Assembly: GCA_019096065.1 (NCBI GenBank) | Contig: JAGUCH010000005.1 | Span: forward strand, 372,001-436,000 | DNA: 64,000 bases | Source of the DNA: Paracyclopina nana | Lineage: Eukaryota > Arthropoda > Copepoda > Cyclopoida > Cyclopettidae | Direction of reading: 5' to 3' | Shown here: positions 1-11,700 of the stretch, piece by piece | Numbering within the stretch: the first letter of the stretch is position 1 | How the letters are laid out: every line of letters starts with the position of its first letter | Made by a program: the position numbers and the translations under genes | The notes under the pieces: model-generated | What the model saw: the letters and a program-made list of their open reading frames with translations, nothing else | What the model was told of the DNA's origin: nothing | The model's database searches: none

Positions 1-1
1 G

Positions 2-322
2 ACTTGTACGCATTCACTTCAGAATGGCTTTCGTAACTTGGCTGCCTTAAGTTCACCTTCATCAGTTGCTTCATTACTTTCGTATCTTGCTGAGAAAGCT
101 GACGACATTTGTCAAAGTATCGACAATGGAAATGCCTTGGAAACTTGTGAGAAATGGAGCAAAATATTTGAGGAGTGGGCTTTTTCCTCAAAGGGCGATA
201 AATTTTTCAAAAACCAAATTGAAGACTGGTGTAAAATCCATCCGGATTTGTGTACACAAGAGCTGATTTATGAAATGGTGGACTTAATTGGTAGCATGCC
301 CAAAAACTACATTTGCAATTGA
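2..322 (+). CDS. 3' end of an unrecognised gene
   Basis: An open frame runs in from the window start and ends at a TGA at 320-322. A canonical AATAAA lies at 329-334, so this is a terminal exon. A splice acceptor (cacttcag) around 13-22 is possible, in which case the exon would begin at 23. The roughly 100 visible residues are acidic and helical-looking, with several Cys (DDIC, ETCEKW, DWC, DLC) and Trp, and end in PKNYICN. I do not recognise a family and see no membrane segment in this part. The N-terminus lies outside the window. Confidence 0.5.
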   Translation, partial: TCTHSLQNGFRNLAALSSPSSVASLLSYLAEKADDICQSIDNGNALETCEKWSKIFEEWAFSSKGDKFFKNQIEDWCKIHPDLCTQELIYEMVDLIGSMPKNYICN

Positions 323-2029
323 TGGACAAATAAAAAAATATGTATTGAAAAAGTGTGAAAATTCCCAATATTATGAAATCACACGTGCTTGAAAGAGCCC
401 GCTTTGTTCAAGCCCATAAAGGTTTGATTTTTTTTTCATCGGTCTTCCTTTGACTAATGGGAAAATTACAGAGTAAAGCTGCTCCCCATTCATGTTTAAC
501 ATAATTTTGATCTTGATCTTCATTTCTCCACAAAGGTTTTGACCCAAAATTATTGGAACGTTTAATCACTGCAGGCTGCAACGGAAGTTGAGCTCAGAGC
601 TTATTCAGCCAACATTTGAGACTTGGCCGCCTTGGAGAAAAAAAAACAATTATACAGAATGCTAGAAAATGGCCGGTGCTGTAGCTTTTTTGCATTTGAC
701 CTCGGGCTACATTGTCCCATTCAAGTGCTCTTGGTTGGTCTTTGGTTTCGAATATGTAAGCAGAGCCAAGCGCTTGAATATCCACTTTATCGCATTTCCA
801 TGTTGTGTCCAAAAAGAAATATTTAACAATCGCAAGCAAAAGTTATTTTTACCAACATGAGATAATTTGTAGCGAAAGACTGCTAGCTCAGTTTTGGCGA
901 AATGCTTTTTGACTCAGCTGAGCGAAAGATGATATTCATCAGTTTGGTTGCTTGACTCTGCAAGGCGAAGATGGAGAAATTTATTGCCTAAATTATATCT
1001 TTGCGCGAGAGAGAGAGAGAGCATCCAGCTAAGCAAGCCTGCGAACAAAGTATTTCAACTTGAGACCGTATTTCATTCGCTTTATATAGCAGGCTGAGAC
1101 ATAATTGCACTCCTACATTCATACATGATTTGTTATCGCAAACTGCATTGCATTCACTTTGCACACAGTTAGCTCGATAAGCATCTCACCAGAGCTGAGC
1201 GGGGCAAGCTCTCTCAACAAATTATCTCAAGTCGTCTCAACTCTTTTTAGCTTGTGATTGTTCGATATTTGTCCAAGAGCATTTCATGCACGGCTGTACA
1301 AAGAATGCGATTGTGGATTTTCCTCCCAACTTTTGTCGTCGTCTGATTAAATATCTATGTGACTTTTGTGTCACACTATGATTAGAGGCTCAAGTTGTTG
1401 CGTGATTTCTCAAAATGTGTCGCCTTGTGTCCCGAGCTGAGCAAAGCTAGCCCCAAGCTCTGATCTCGTGAGACATGCAAAACATCGACAATACCAACAA
1501 GGCTTGAGCTTGGGCATGTGTCGAAATATCACTGAGAAAAATCAACATTTCTTTTTTTTTGGTTGAGCCAATGAGGCTCAAATTCAATTATTATTGTGGA
1601 GAAAATCCAATGGCATCATCTCGAATTCTGTGAAGTTTCATATGTACCTCGTTAGCTCACGCAATGCACTAAAAGATTTCGACACAATTTTGTCAATGTT
1701 TAAACCTTTCAAAGTATTTTTATGGCAATTATTATTTGAATTTTAAAAATCTATGTAGCACCCTTTATAGTAAAGTAATCAAACAAAATTATCATTATAT
1801 TAATTATTTTTTTGTTTGTTTGCTAAAAAAGTATTGAAATTGAGAACTTTTAAATGAACTCTTGTTAAGCGCAAAGTTTCATGCATGAATCACGCAACCT
1901 CACATGCAAATTGATCAAATAAGGATCTGTGCGGCGTTTCACTAAAATGTATTTACACCACCTAAAAATAATGCTTTTTTGGCACAGTGTTCAAGTGAAA
2001 GCAGCTAGCTTTCAAAGTCAATTGTAAGC
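323..2029. other. Intergenic region upstream of the PLD gene
   Basis: No convincing coding exon is seen on either strand. The region has a short GA run near 1000-1020 and recurring GAGCTGAGC-like words, and becomes very AT-rich from about 1680 to 1860. It should contain the promoter of the downstream PLD gene, but I see no clear core-promoter motif. Confidence 0.4.
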
Positions 2030-5000
2030 ATGAATTTCCTCAAGAAAGCTCAAAAGGAAGTAGAGTCTCTGGTCAAAAGTGGCTCTATTAAGAAACTTTT
2101 GGCTCCAGTGTGCACTGAAGAAAATCCTCCCTATGGAGATGCCACAGACTCAGTTTTCCTCCATGGACATCTCAACATCAACATATTTGAGGCCAGACAT
2201 TTGCCAGACATGGAATCCTGGTTGGCCAAAATGGTGGATAGAAATGATGTCAGTGACCCATTTGTGGACATCATTTTAGGTGAGGAAAGTATGGAGTAGC
2301 GCCACTCCCTTGCAAGTTTGGCCCACTCAGCTCAAAAATGCTGAATTCAAGCCTTTTTCTTTTTGAATAGGCAATGCAAAGTTGGCCAAGACAAGGGTGA
2401 TTTGCAATAACTTGAATCCGGAATGGAATGAGTTTTACAGAATTGAAGTGTGTCATGTGTGTGACACTCTGAGGTTTGAAGTTCTGGACAAGGATCATGC
2501 TTATGCTGAGCTGATTGGGGTGGTGAGGCTCAGCACTGCTGAGCTGCTCAGCGGAGTCGTCATTGAAAACTGGTTTCCAATTCAGTATGGAAGCAAGGAG
2601 CAAAATGGAGAGCTGAGACTGAGTGTCGAATACATTCCTGTAGCGAATATTGACAAATCATATCAAGCAAGTATTTTTTTCATTACATCTGGATTGGCAT
2701 TCAAGCAAATGAGTTGTGCTGAGTTGAATCATGCTGTAACCCTTTGAGATTTATCTAGTAACTTAACAACTCCGAAATGCAAAGTGAGTTAAATTGCGAA
2801 AAGCAAGCCTTGATTTTGGTACTGATTTAAAACTTGTAAAGCTTTGACATTTATGTAGGGTTTCCATGATGATATGAGACAAAGACATTGACTCGACACA
2901 ATTCCTTATTGCTTTTGATTTTCAAGCGAAATTGCCATCCCCAAAAATAAATGTCAAGGTTCAACAGACAAACTCAACTTTAACAAAGTCACTTGCTTGC
3001 TCAACAATCCAGGTGAAATGAGAAATAACCCATTTTTAAAGGTTCGAAGTTACTTTGAAGCAAAAGGCTGCAACGATGTCAGATTATACCAAGATGCCCA
3101 TGTACCATCCTCCGGATTGCCACATTTTGAAATGTTGTCATCGATGTTTGACTTAAATTTGCTGAGTCATGATTCCTACTTTGATGATGTGAGAAATGCA
3201 ATTTTGGGAGCTGAGCAGCTCATTTGCATCACTGGCTGGTCAGTCTGGGACAAATTGCACCTGCTCAGAGGGGAGGCAGATGATGGCATCACTTTGGGCC
3301 AAATCTTGGTGGAAAAAGCCAACTCTGGAGTCCCTGTCTATGTGATGGTCTGGTCCGAAAAAACCTCAGGGGATGTCAACCAAAAAGGCATCATGGGCAC
3401 TCATGACATGGAAACTTTCAAATACTTCAAGCCCACAAAAGTAAAACCTATTTTAAAAGCATTTCAAATGACACAGTTAAAAGATGTTGATTTGACAACA
3501 GGTTTGCTGTGCATTGGCACCAAGAGAGCTGGATTGTAATGAGTTCACTGATTACCTCCAAAGTGAATTTGCAAGTGGCATGTACACCCATCATCAAAAG
3601 AGTGTCATAGTGGATGCCCCTTCCAATTTTGATGCTGAAAAGAGGAGATTAATGGCCTTTGTGGGTGGCCTTGACCTCACTGATGGAAGGTGGGACACTC
3701 CAGACCATCCTTTATTCAAAACCTTAATGTATGAGCACTTGGGAGACTTTCACAATGCCAATGCTGCATCCATACCCAATGACCAAGGTACTTTTGCACA
3801 TCATGCTCAAAAGCACAATAATTTCCCTGAAATTTGTTTAATTAGCAGCATTGATTTCCAATAAGGTGAAAAAGTGCTTTTTCCTGGCCAAATTTTATTG
3901 TGGTCGCTAACTCAAAAGGAGGCTCGCGCGCGAGGGCTTCTCTTTTGGAGTAGCGCCTTCACGTTTCCAGCGTTACCAGATCGGCTTCTTTTAGGCCCCA
4001 GGCAGCCCTGGCATGACATCCACTGCGGCGTGTCAGGCCCAGTGGCTCATGATGTTTTCCTGAATTTCTACGAGAGATGGACAAGGCAATGTGTCAAATT
4101 TGGACGGCTGGATCCTATAGACTTATCAAAAATTGACATCTCAGAACCTGCTGGCTCTTGGAGCTGTCAGCTTTTTCGATCCATCACTTCCGATTCGGCC
4201 TCATTCCAGCCTCAACGCAGCCACAATTTGAATGCCAAAAAGGGCAGATTGGTGGAGGCTTCCATAGCTCAGGCTTATGTGAAAATGATCAGAAATGCCA
4301 AGCACTTTGTCTACATAGAGAATCAATACTTCATGGGGTCAGCTTATGCTTGGCTGAGTGAGGCTGAGACAAACTGTGATCACATCATCCCAGCTGAGAT
4401 AGCCCAGAAAATAGTGGATAAAATTCAGCTGGGAGAGCGATTTGTGGCTTACATTGTCATTCCCATGTTTCCTGAGGGAGATCCAGCCTCAGCTCCAATC
4501 CAGGTATGAATTATTAAATGCTGGCACAATGTGGCAAAAGCAAACAAAAGTCATGCTTTGAGAGAGGTGACTGATTTGGGGCTCTTTCCCCCAGAGTGCA
4601 ACAGGTCTTTTATCTTTCCAATTCCTTTGATAGGAGTGCAACTTTTTCCGGAGAAAAACATGGCATCCTTTTATTTGAATACATCAGAAAGAAAGTGGGA
4701 GAATATGTCAACTTCTCCATGTTTGTAGCAAAGAGCCAGCTTTTCTACATGTAGTACTTTTGGCATTTGGCATTGAACTAGGCGTTTAAGCAAAAATCAG
4801 TTTGCCTCTGTAGCAAATGTAAAATACATATTTTCACAGGAAATACTGTATTGGCAATACAAAACCATGGAAATGATGTACCACAAAGTGGGCCAAGCTT
4901 TGATGGCTGCAGGTGATCCAAGTCATCCCACAGACTGGTTAATTTTCCTCTGTCCTGGCAAGAGGGAACCCTATGGAGATTACTTGAATGACTTGGCACC

Positions 5001-5496
5001 TCCCTCTTCAGACACCTTGGCCAAAACATTGCGAGACACCTTGAGATTTCCCATTTACGTCCATTCCAAAATGATGATTGTTGATGACACCTACATAATC
5101 ATAGGCAGTGCCAACATCAACCAGAGATCCATGGCTGGCACCAGGGACACAGAAATGGCCATAGGAGCATTTGAACCTGATTGCATGCACCTTGGCCAAG
5201 TGAGGAACTTTAGGCTGTCACTCTGGGCTGAACACTTCAAATACTGTGAGCCCATTTTCAGTGAGCCAGCTCACTTTGACTGTATCCGAAGGGTGAAGGA
5301 AATGGCTGGATACAATTGGGCTCTGTATTTGAATCAAGAGCCAACACCAGGCCAAATTTTGCCCTATCCCTTGAATGTGACGCAAGATGGCTCCATTGAG
5401 TATATTGAGGGATTAACCAGTTTCCCTGATTTCCCTTCAGGTGCCAAGATCAAGGGGAAGCCCAACCCTATGATTCCATGCAAAGTCACTACTTGA
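2030..5496 (+). CDS. Plant-type C2 phospholipase D (C2-PLD), six exons
   Basis: Exons 2030-2279, 2371-2670, 3013-3440, 3502-3787, 3995-4503 and 4840-5496 join in phase to give 809 residues, the usual size of plant PLD-alpha. The protein would hydrolyse phosphatidylcholine to phosphatidic acid and choline at membranes. An N-terminal C2 domain (about residues 45-200) carries [11 protein letters not shown]. Two HKD catalytic motifs are intact: HHQKSVIVD (H357, K359, D364) and [10 protein letters not shown] (H666, K668, D673), the second followed by [12 protein letters not shown]. Plant-PLD signatures include [25 protein letters not shown] and [11 protein letters not shown]. The typical animal PLD1/2 PX-PH arrangement is absent. 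The start codon follows a normal intergenic region, and AATAAA at 5539-5544 lies just after the stop. The gene converges on the BAIAP3-like gene about 300 bp away. The introns look like those of neighbouring genes, so this is a resident nuclear gene and not a contaminant fragment. Confidence 0.93.
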
Positions 5497-5538
5497 AAAT
5501 CAAGCCTTTCCTTTTGGGCATCATAACGTGCCCCAAGA

Positions 5539-5544
5539 AATAAA
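5539..5544 (+). promoter_or_regulatory. Polyadenylation signal of the PLD gene
   Basis: Canonical AATAAA 43 bp after the PLD stop codon, on the coding strand. Confidence 0.6.
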
Positions 5545-5792
5545 GAGGCTTAAAATGGATTTTCTCTACAAATCCCAGTTAATCCACTGCACTGCAGAAA
5601 ACTGAAAAAAAGGCTAATCCTTGGTAAATTCTCTGAATGACTGAGCCACCAAATTCCCCTCTTTTTGGGACTTGATGTAACGTAAATTGAAAATTCCAAG
5701 TAAGGAGCTTTTCTTTGTAGGAAATGTATTCTTTTGTGTATTAGGGATTTTTCTTGTTCAGGGATACATATCACATTGTTAATTAAGGTTAA

Positions 5793-8700
5793 TTAGCACC
5801 TCAGCAACCTTTCCTTCTGCTTTTTGACAAAGTCTTGTGCCACTCGGTCCTCTAATCGATCCGTCAACACTTTGAGCACAGGATTATCTGCAAGCAAACG
5901 TTGAATGCAGAATACTACATTTCAACCACGCTTGATATAGTGCATTTGTAAATAACGTAACTGCATACAGTTGTGAACAAGTTGGTTACAGTGTAAGCAA
6001 AACTGAATACAGTTGGTGCAAAACTGAATACAGTTGGTGCAAAACAGAATACAGTTGGTGCAAAACTGAATACAGTTGGTGCAAAACTGAATACAGTTGG
6101 GGCAAAACTGAATACATCTGGTGCAAAACTGAATACAGTTGGGGCAAAACTGAATACAGTTGGGGCAAAACTGAATACAAATGCAGTTGGGGCAAAACTG
6201 AATACAAATGCAGTTGGGGCAAAACTGAATACAGTTGAAGTTGGGGCGAAACTGAATACAAGCCCGGTTCCAACAACAAAATAAGTAAATAGAAAAAGTA
6301 CGATTATACGATATACTATACTGATTTTCATTGTTGGAACCGGGCTACAGTCGCAGTTGGGGCAAAACAGAATAGTGTTGAGGCTAAACTGCTTACAGTT
6401 GAGGCTAAACTGCTTACGGTTGAGGCTAAACTGAATTTGGGTCAGATTCAAATGCAGTCGAATCAGAACCGAATACAGTCGGGACAGAAACGAATACAGT
6501 CGGGTAAGAACCGAATACAGTCGGGTCAGAACCGAATACAGTCGGATTAGAACCGAATACAGTCGGGTCAGATCCGAATACAGTCGGGCCATAACAGAAT
6601 ACAGTCGGGTCAGAACCGTCAGAACCGAATACGTTTGGGTTAGAACCAAATACAGCCGGGTCAGAACCGAAAACAATTATGACAATAGAAAATTAAAAAC
6701 TAAATTAGGTCGGGTCACAACTGAATACAGGATAACTGTGTCGAATTTTAGCTTAACTAGAAAACGCATCCAGCTGCTCAAAATAGCTTTATGTATTGCA
6801 CGGACTTACCCACATTTTCCTGGAACATCAAGGCCAGCTCCACGTGTTTCAACCCATGAAAGTTTCCCACGGAAGGTTGCTTTCCTTTTTGTACACCTGG
6901 CACATCTCTGAGTGGTAAGAAAGCTTCACCTCCAAAGTCATTGTACGATAATACATCATGGTCATACACGGAGAAAAGCAACATGGCATCATCATCAATC
7001 AATTGATCATAATATGCAGGGCTGAAAAAAAAATGTATTTCAAATGTATTCACGAATTCAACATGATGTTGTAGGATACATTTTTTCTCCATTGCATTCT
7101 TTGAAGAAAAAAGTGATTACTCTACAAGAGACTAATCTAGCTTTTTAGCTTCTAAGGAGAAGTAGATAAAAGATTTTTTTTGCTTACAATTCAAAGCATT
7201 CATCAAAGACTGGATTCAAAGTGGCTTTTTGTACATGCGTTTGTTGCTCAGCACTTTGAAAGACTCGTCTTGGCAAAAGTTCAACCACAACAAAGGGATC
7301 ACTGAGACCATTGTTATCCAAGGGGATGACATCGTGGGCCCGAATGACCTCAACAAATAGGCAATTGTTGCGAAAATACACGCGGATACAGAGGACTCCG
7401 TAAGGCGGAATTTCACCACTGGACCCATACTGATGCATCAGCACTTGCTCATCATTCAGCCTTTCTTGGTGATACAAATCTATCAGTTGGGACGTGGTCA
7501 TCTGGAAATCAATATGTATATCACATTTGTATTTTAGCTGTATTTTCCTCATCAGAGCTATTGAGACGTATTTAGTAAGCTTACATTCTCAGTTATGCTT
7601 TTTTGGTATAAACTCAGATTGACTCTGATAAAATCAGACTTGACTAGCTGAATTCAACTTTGGTGTCAGCTCATGACAATTAAATTATACTTGCAAGGAA
7701 GAAATGCCTTACACTTAAACAAAGATACATTATTTATCACTTACAATACAAAATTGCCTTGATTACAGGTGAATAATTCAAGTACCTTGTTCAGCCCATA
7801 GAGCAACTTCATTCTGGAGTAGTTGTCTGTGTACAACTTTGAACCGGTTAATCCTTTGCCCTGGATGGAGAAAAACTCCACCAACAGCAGCAAAGCCTCA
7901 TACAGCCTGTCATAGAAAGCAGGCACTCTTTCCTACAAAAAAGTAAGAAAAGCATCGATTTATGACATGTGTAAGGTATTTGTTTTTAAGGGGCTTACTG
8001 AGTTGTTGGAATTGACATGGTCATCAATCTCATGCAAAACAGATTCCCACATGATATGAAGACATCTGGTGACATTTCCCTTCAAGAGTCGGCCATTGAA
8101 GTCTTGTAAGCGTTGATCCAGGAATCCAAGCAAGGGAGATATGGCATCCACAGTGGGCAAAGACTCTGGGGACCAAGCCAAATGAAAAATATGCTTTTTC
8201 ATTGCTGGCTGAAGCTGAAAAATAATGAGAAATCCTCCATTTTAGCTTGCCTCAAAAAATATCTCTGTTTACCTAGCTCACACACCATGAGTCTGATTTT
8301 TACACAAACATTAGCTAGCTAGCTTGCAACATGCAATGTACTATTTATGGTGCACTTTGATGATGTTAGATACTTAAGGCAGTTTTACCTTAATTTGCTA
8401 GCAGTGAACTTGAGTGAAATGGAGCTCTCTTTGCTTCTAATCATCTTGATCCTTATTTAGATTGGATTTCTCATTACTTACCCTGCTAGCTATGGTTTCC
8501 AGGGCCATGTAGAGAGCCAAGTCAATTTGATCCACTGTGGTGACAACAAAGTCAAGTAAATGCTCATTGGAGTCAAAGTGGAACTCTGTGGAAGAGTTGG
8601 AAGAAGTGGAGGTCCTCTCTTCAGAGAAGCAGAATTCATGAGGCAAAGTCATGACACATTGGCACACATGCTCAATATTGTTCATTGCAATACAGAACTG

Positions 8701-11700
8701 AAAACAAATACAAGTTACTGTGCTTTCTTTTTTTCATTAAATAATATTAATAGCAAATCATGAGATTCAGAAGAAGTCATTTGCTTTAACTGAGTGTCAT
8801 TCATGCTCTGGTTAATAAGCTAGACAAATATCAAAGCATACACTAATGTTTTTCGAAGATGTAATTTTCTCAAAATGCTTTCGCTTTAATGTATTAGATC
8901 TGTTTTTTATCTCAGATGTTGCCATCTTTAGAGTAAGATGAGGGCCACAAATTATTGCGATCCCCAAGGGCACAACTTGAAACAAGATGTTTGTTATGTA
9001 CTTGAAAAAGGTACCACTAATGAGTATTTGATCCGCTCTAAGTACACACAGGCATTTTGCTAAGACTACATGATGGCATATATTATGAAAGCCAACGTCT
9101 AAAGCCCTTAAAAATGTTAGCGTACAAGCTCAAAAAAGGCAATTAATCTGAAGAAATTTTATTTGAAATCACTACATTGTGTTGTGAAGTCAATGCTCAC
9201 TTTGAAGATGGAAAACTCACCTTGTCCAACTTGTTTCGACAAAGAAAGGTAATTGTAAAGTTTACTCTTTCGATAGTGTACTACCACAAGTGCATAAAAG
9301 GGTACGCTTATCTAGCATAGTGCTTGAAATTACTTTCGAGTTATTGGTACACACTAGTTACCAAGTTTATGGCCTTTTGCACTTTGAAGTTTTGAGCTTT
9401 ATGTCCACTGCATGCTTTAGGCAATGTAAAGCATCCTTTTCTGTAAGCCATGATATGAACTTTTTGAACAACCTCCCAAATTTTTTCGCAACTAAAAGCC
9501 TTAACTTTGCCCCTTTAGCCTTTTCGCAACCAAGGAATTATAACTTTAACATGATTTGGTGCACACAAAGTTGGCCTTGTACTTTGAGCTCTAGACTTGA
9601 TTATCTTGCTTTACTTCACTTAATTGCTTTCCATATAGGAACCACAAAGGAATAATTTTCACCTCATCACACAGCTGGAAGCCTTTTTCTCCCTCATACA
9701 GTTCCAGATCTGCATGCTTTTTTAATACCATGTCAGTGTAGAGAGAGGCATTCTTGCAAATGATCTGAAAATAGTGTAATCTTACTTTTTTTGCTTTTAT
9801 TAAAAAAAGTATTGGCTTACATCCACTGTGGCTGCCAGTAGGGACCTATTATTGTGGACCTCTTGCCAACCCATTTGATTCCACAAATCTTTAATGTGGT
9901 AGAAGCAAGAGGTTACATCCCTGCTTGAAGTGGAATGCTTCAAGTCAGGATGAAGGATGCTTGCAACCAATTTCTCACAGTTCACAGCTCTTTCCACCCT
10001 CAAAGGAACCTGGTGGGGGAAAAAGAAAGCAGTCTCTTTTAATCAGCATATGACTATAAGAGTCCTTGTTATCTTCTTCAAAGAAGGATCTGTTTCTGTC
10101 TCTTTACTTATGGTATACTATATTGCAGTGGAAGCATAATTGAGTAATTCTAGATCTTGTGATGAAGACAGGCATTCAAAATATCCTGTATGCTTCTAGG
10201 TAACATGTAATTTAAGGTATTGACATGCTTGCAGCCTCAACAATTCTGCATTAACAGTTATGTCAGTTCCAGGTCATGCTTTTTACTTAATAGAAGATAG
10301 CAAATGAGGTATGCAAATGTCCATTTGCATGCTATTGGGAGGTGAGTAGCTAAAAAAGTTAGTAAATGAACTTGCTATTAGCACTGGTTAAATTAGTATT
10401 CATGGGTGACTTTCTGAGCTCAACTCCACCCTGGAGCACACAATAAGTTGTGCAATAGTGCACTGAGATGTATCCTAAAGCACTAACTTGAGCACTATTG
10501 CACTCATCTGTAGGTTTGAGGGCACAACTCTTCCTTAATTGAGCACTTTTACATAAGCAATCGACAGTGAGCTTAGGCACTCAGCTATTCTCATGAACAC
10601 TGACATGCTCAGTTTATCAGTCATCTGTGCTCTTGAGCACTCACATTAATTAATGATAACTTAGCTGTTCTCTTAAGCACTTTGAGCACTAAAGTGCACT
10701 TGGAGCACTGAGCTGTGCTTTGGAGCACTAATGTGTGCTTTAAAGTACTAGATAATTATTTAAAGAACTTGCATGTGCTTTAGAGCACAAAGCATTCTTT
10801 TGAGAACTTAGCACTACCTTTGAAGACTCACCTGTTTCTCTAGACACTCTTCTTAACACATTCAGATGTGCTCTTGAGCGCTCAGCTGTACTCTTGAGCG
10901 CTCAGCTGTGCTCTTGAGCACTCAGCTGTGCTCTTGAGTACTCAGCAGTGCTTTTGAGCAATCATCTGCGCTCTTGAGCACTCAGATGCGCTTTTGAGCA
11001 TTCAGCATTGATCTTGGGCACTCTGCTGCGCTCTTGAGCACTCTGCTGCGCTCTTGAGCACTCCGCTGCGCTCTTGAGCACTCTGCTGCGCTCTTGAGCA
11101 CTCTGCTGCGCTCATGAGCACTCTGCTGCGCTCTTGAGGACTCTGCTGCGCTCTTGAGGACTCTGCTGCACTCTTGAGCACTCTGCTGCGCTCATGAGCA
11201 CTCTGCTGCGCTCTTGAGTACTTTCCTTTAACCTTTGGGCAAATAATTTTCTTTAACAAAAGGCTCACCTGCTCGGACACAACAGCTAGCCAAGCAGCAA
11301 ACGAAGGCATGAACCAGTCATGGTAGGCATTAGTCAGCAGAAGAGTCTTCCTTTCAGAAGGCAATAATGCTTTCCTCTTGGTATGAACCTCTCGAAAAGC
11401 CAAGCAGACCTCAAAGAGGTCATAGGTCAAGAAATGACGACAATTTTCAGCCTTGACACAAGTGCATTTCCGCTCAGTTCTCAGCCGTTCTCGCTTTTCC
11501 TCAGTCAATTCCACATCTTCATCTTCCTCACTGCTTTTTTTGGACATGGCCTTTCCCTTTTGGCTGGTTTCAGAGGTGAGTGGAGGCAGCAAAATGTCAC
11601 TCATTTCCAGCGACAAATCGCGCTCACATAGCCGAATGAGCACTGGACTGAGCTCTTCTGATATCTGAAAAAATGAAAACGGTATACCTGGTATTTTGGA

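Noticed and set aside
5915..6676. A 253-codon minus-strand open frame of repeated LYSVL and FSFAPTV units
   Set aside because: It is the translation of 21-bp minisatellites in an intron. A unit divisible by three keeps frames open by chance.
9290..9655. A 121-codon plus-strand frame
   Set aside because: It lies in an intron of the BAIAP3-like gene between exons 19 and 20, has no signature, and ends where the exon 19 donor begins.
10865..11220. CRISPR-like look of the 20-bp array
   Set aside because: The units are directly adjacent with no unique spacers, and the context is a eukaryotic intron.
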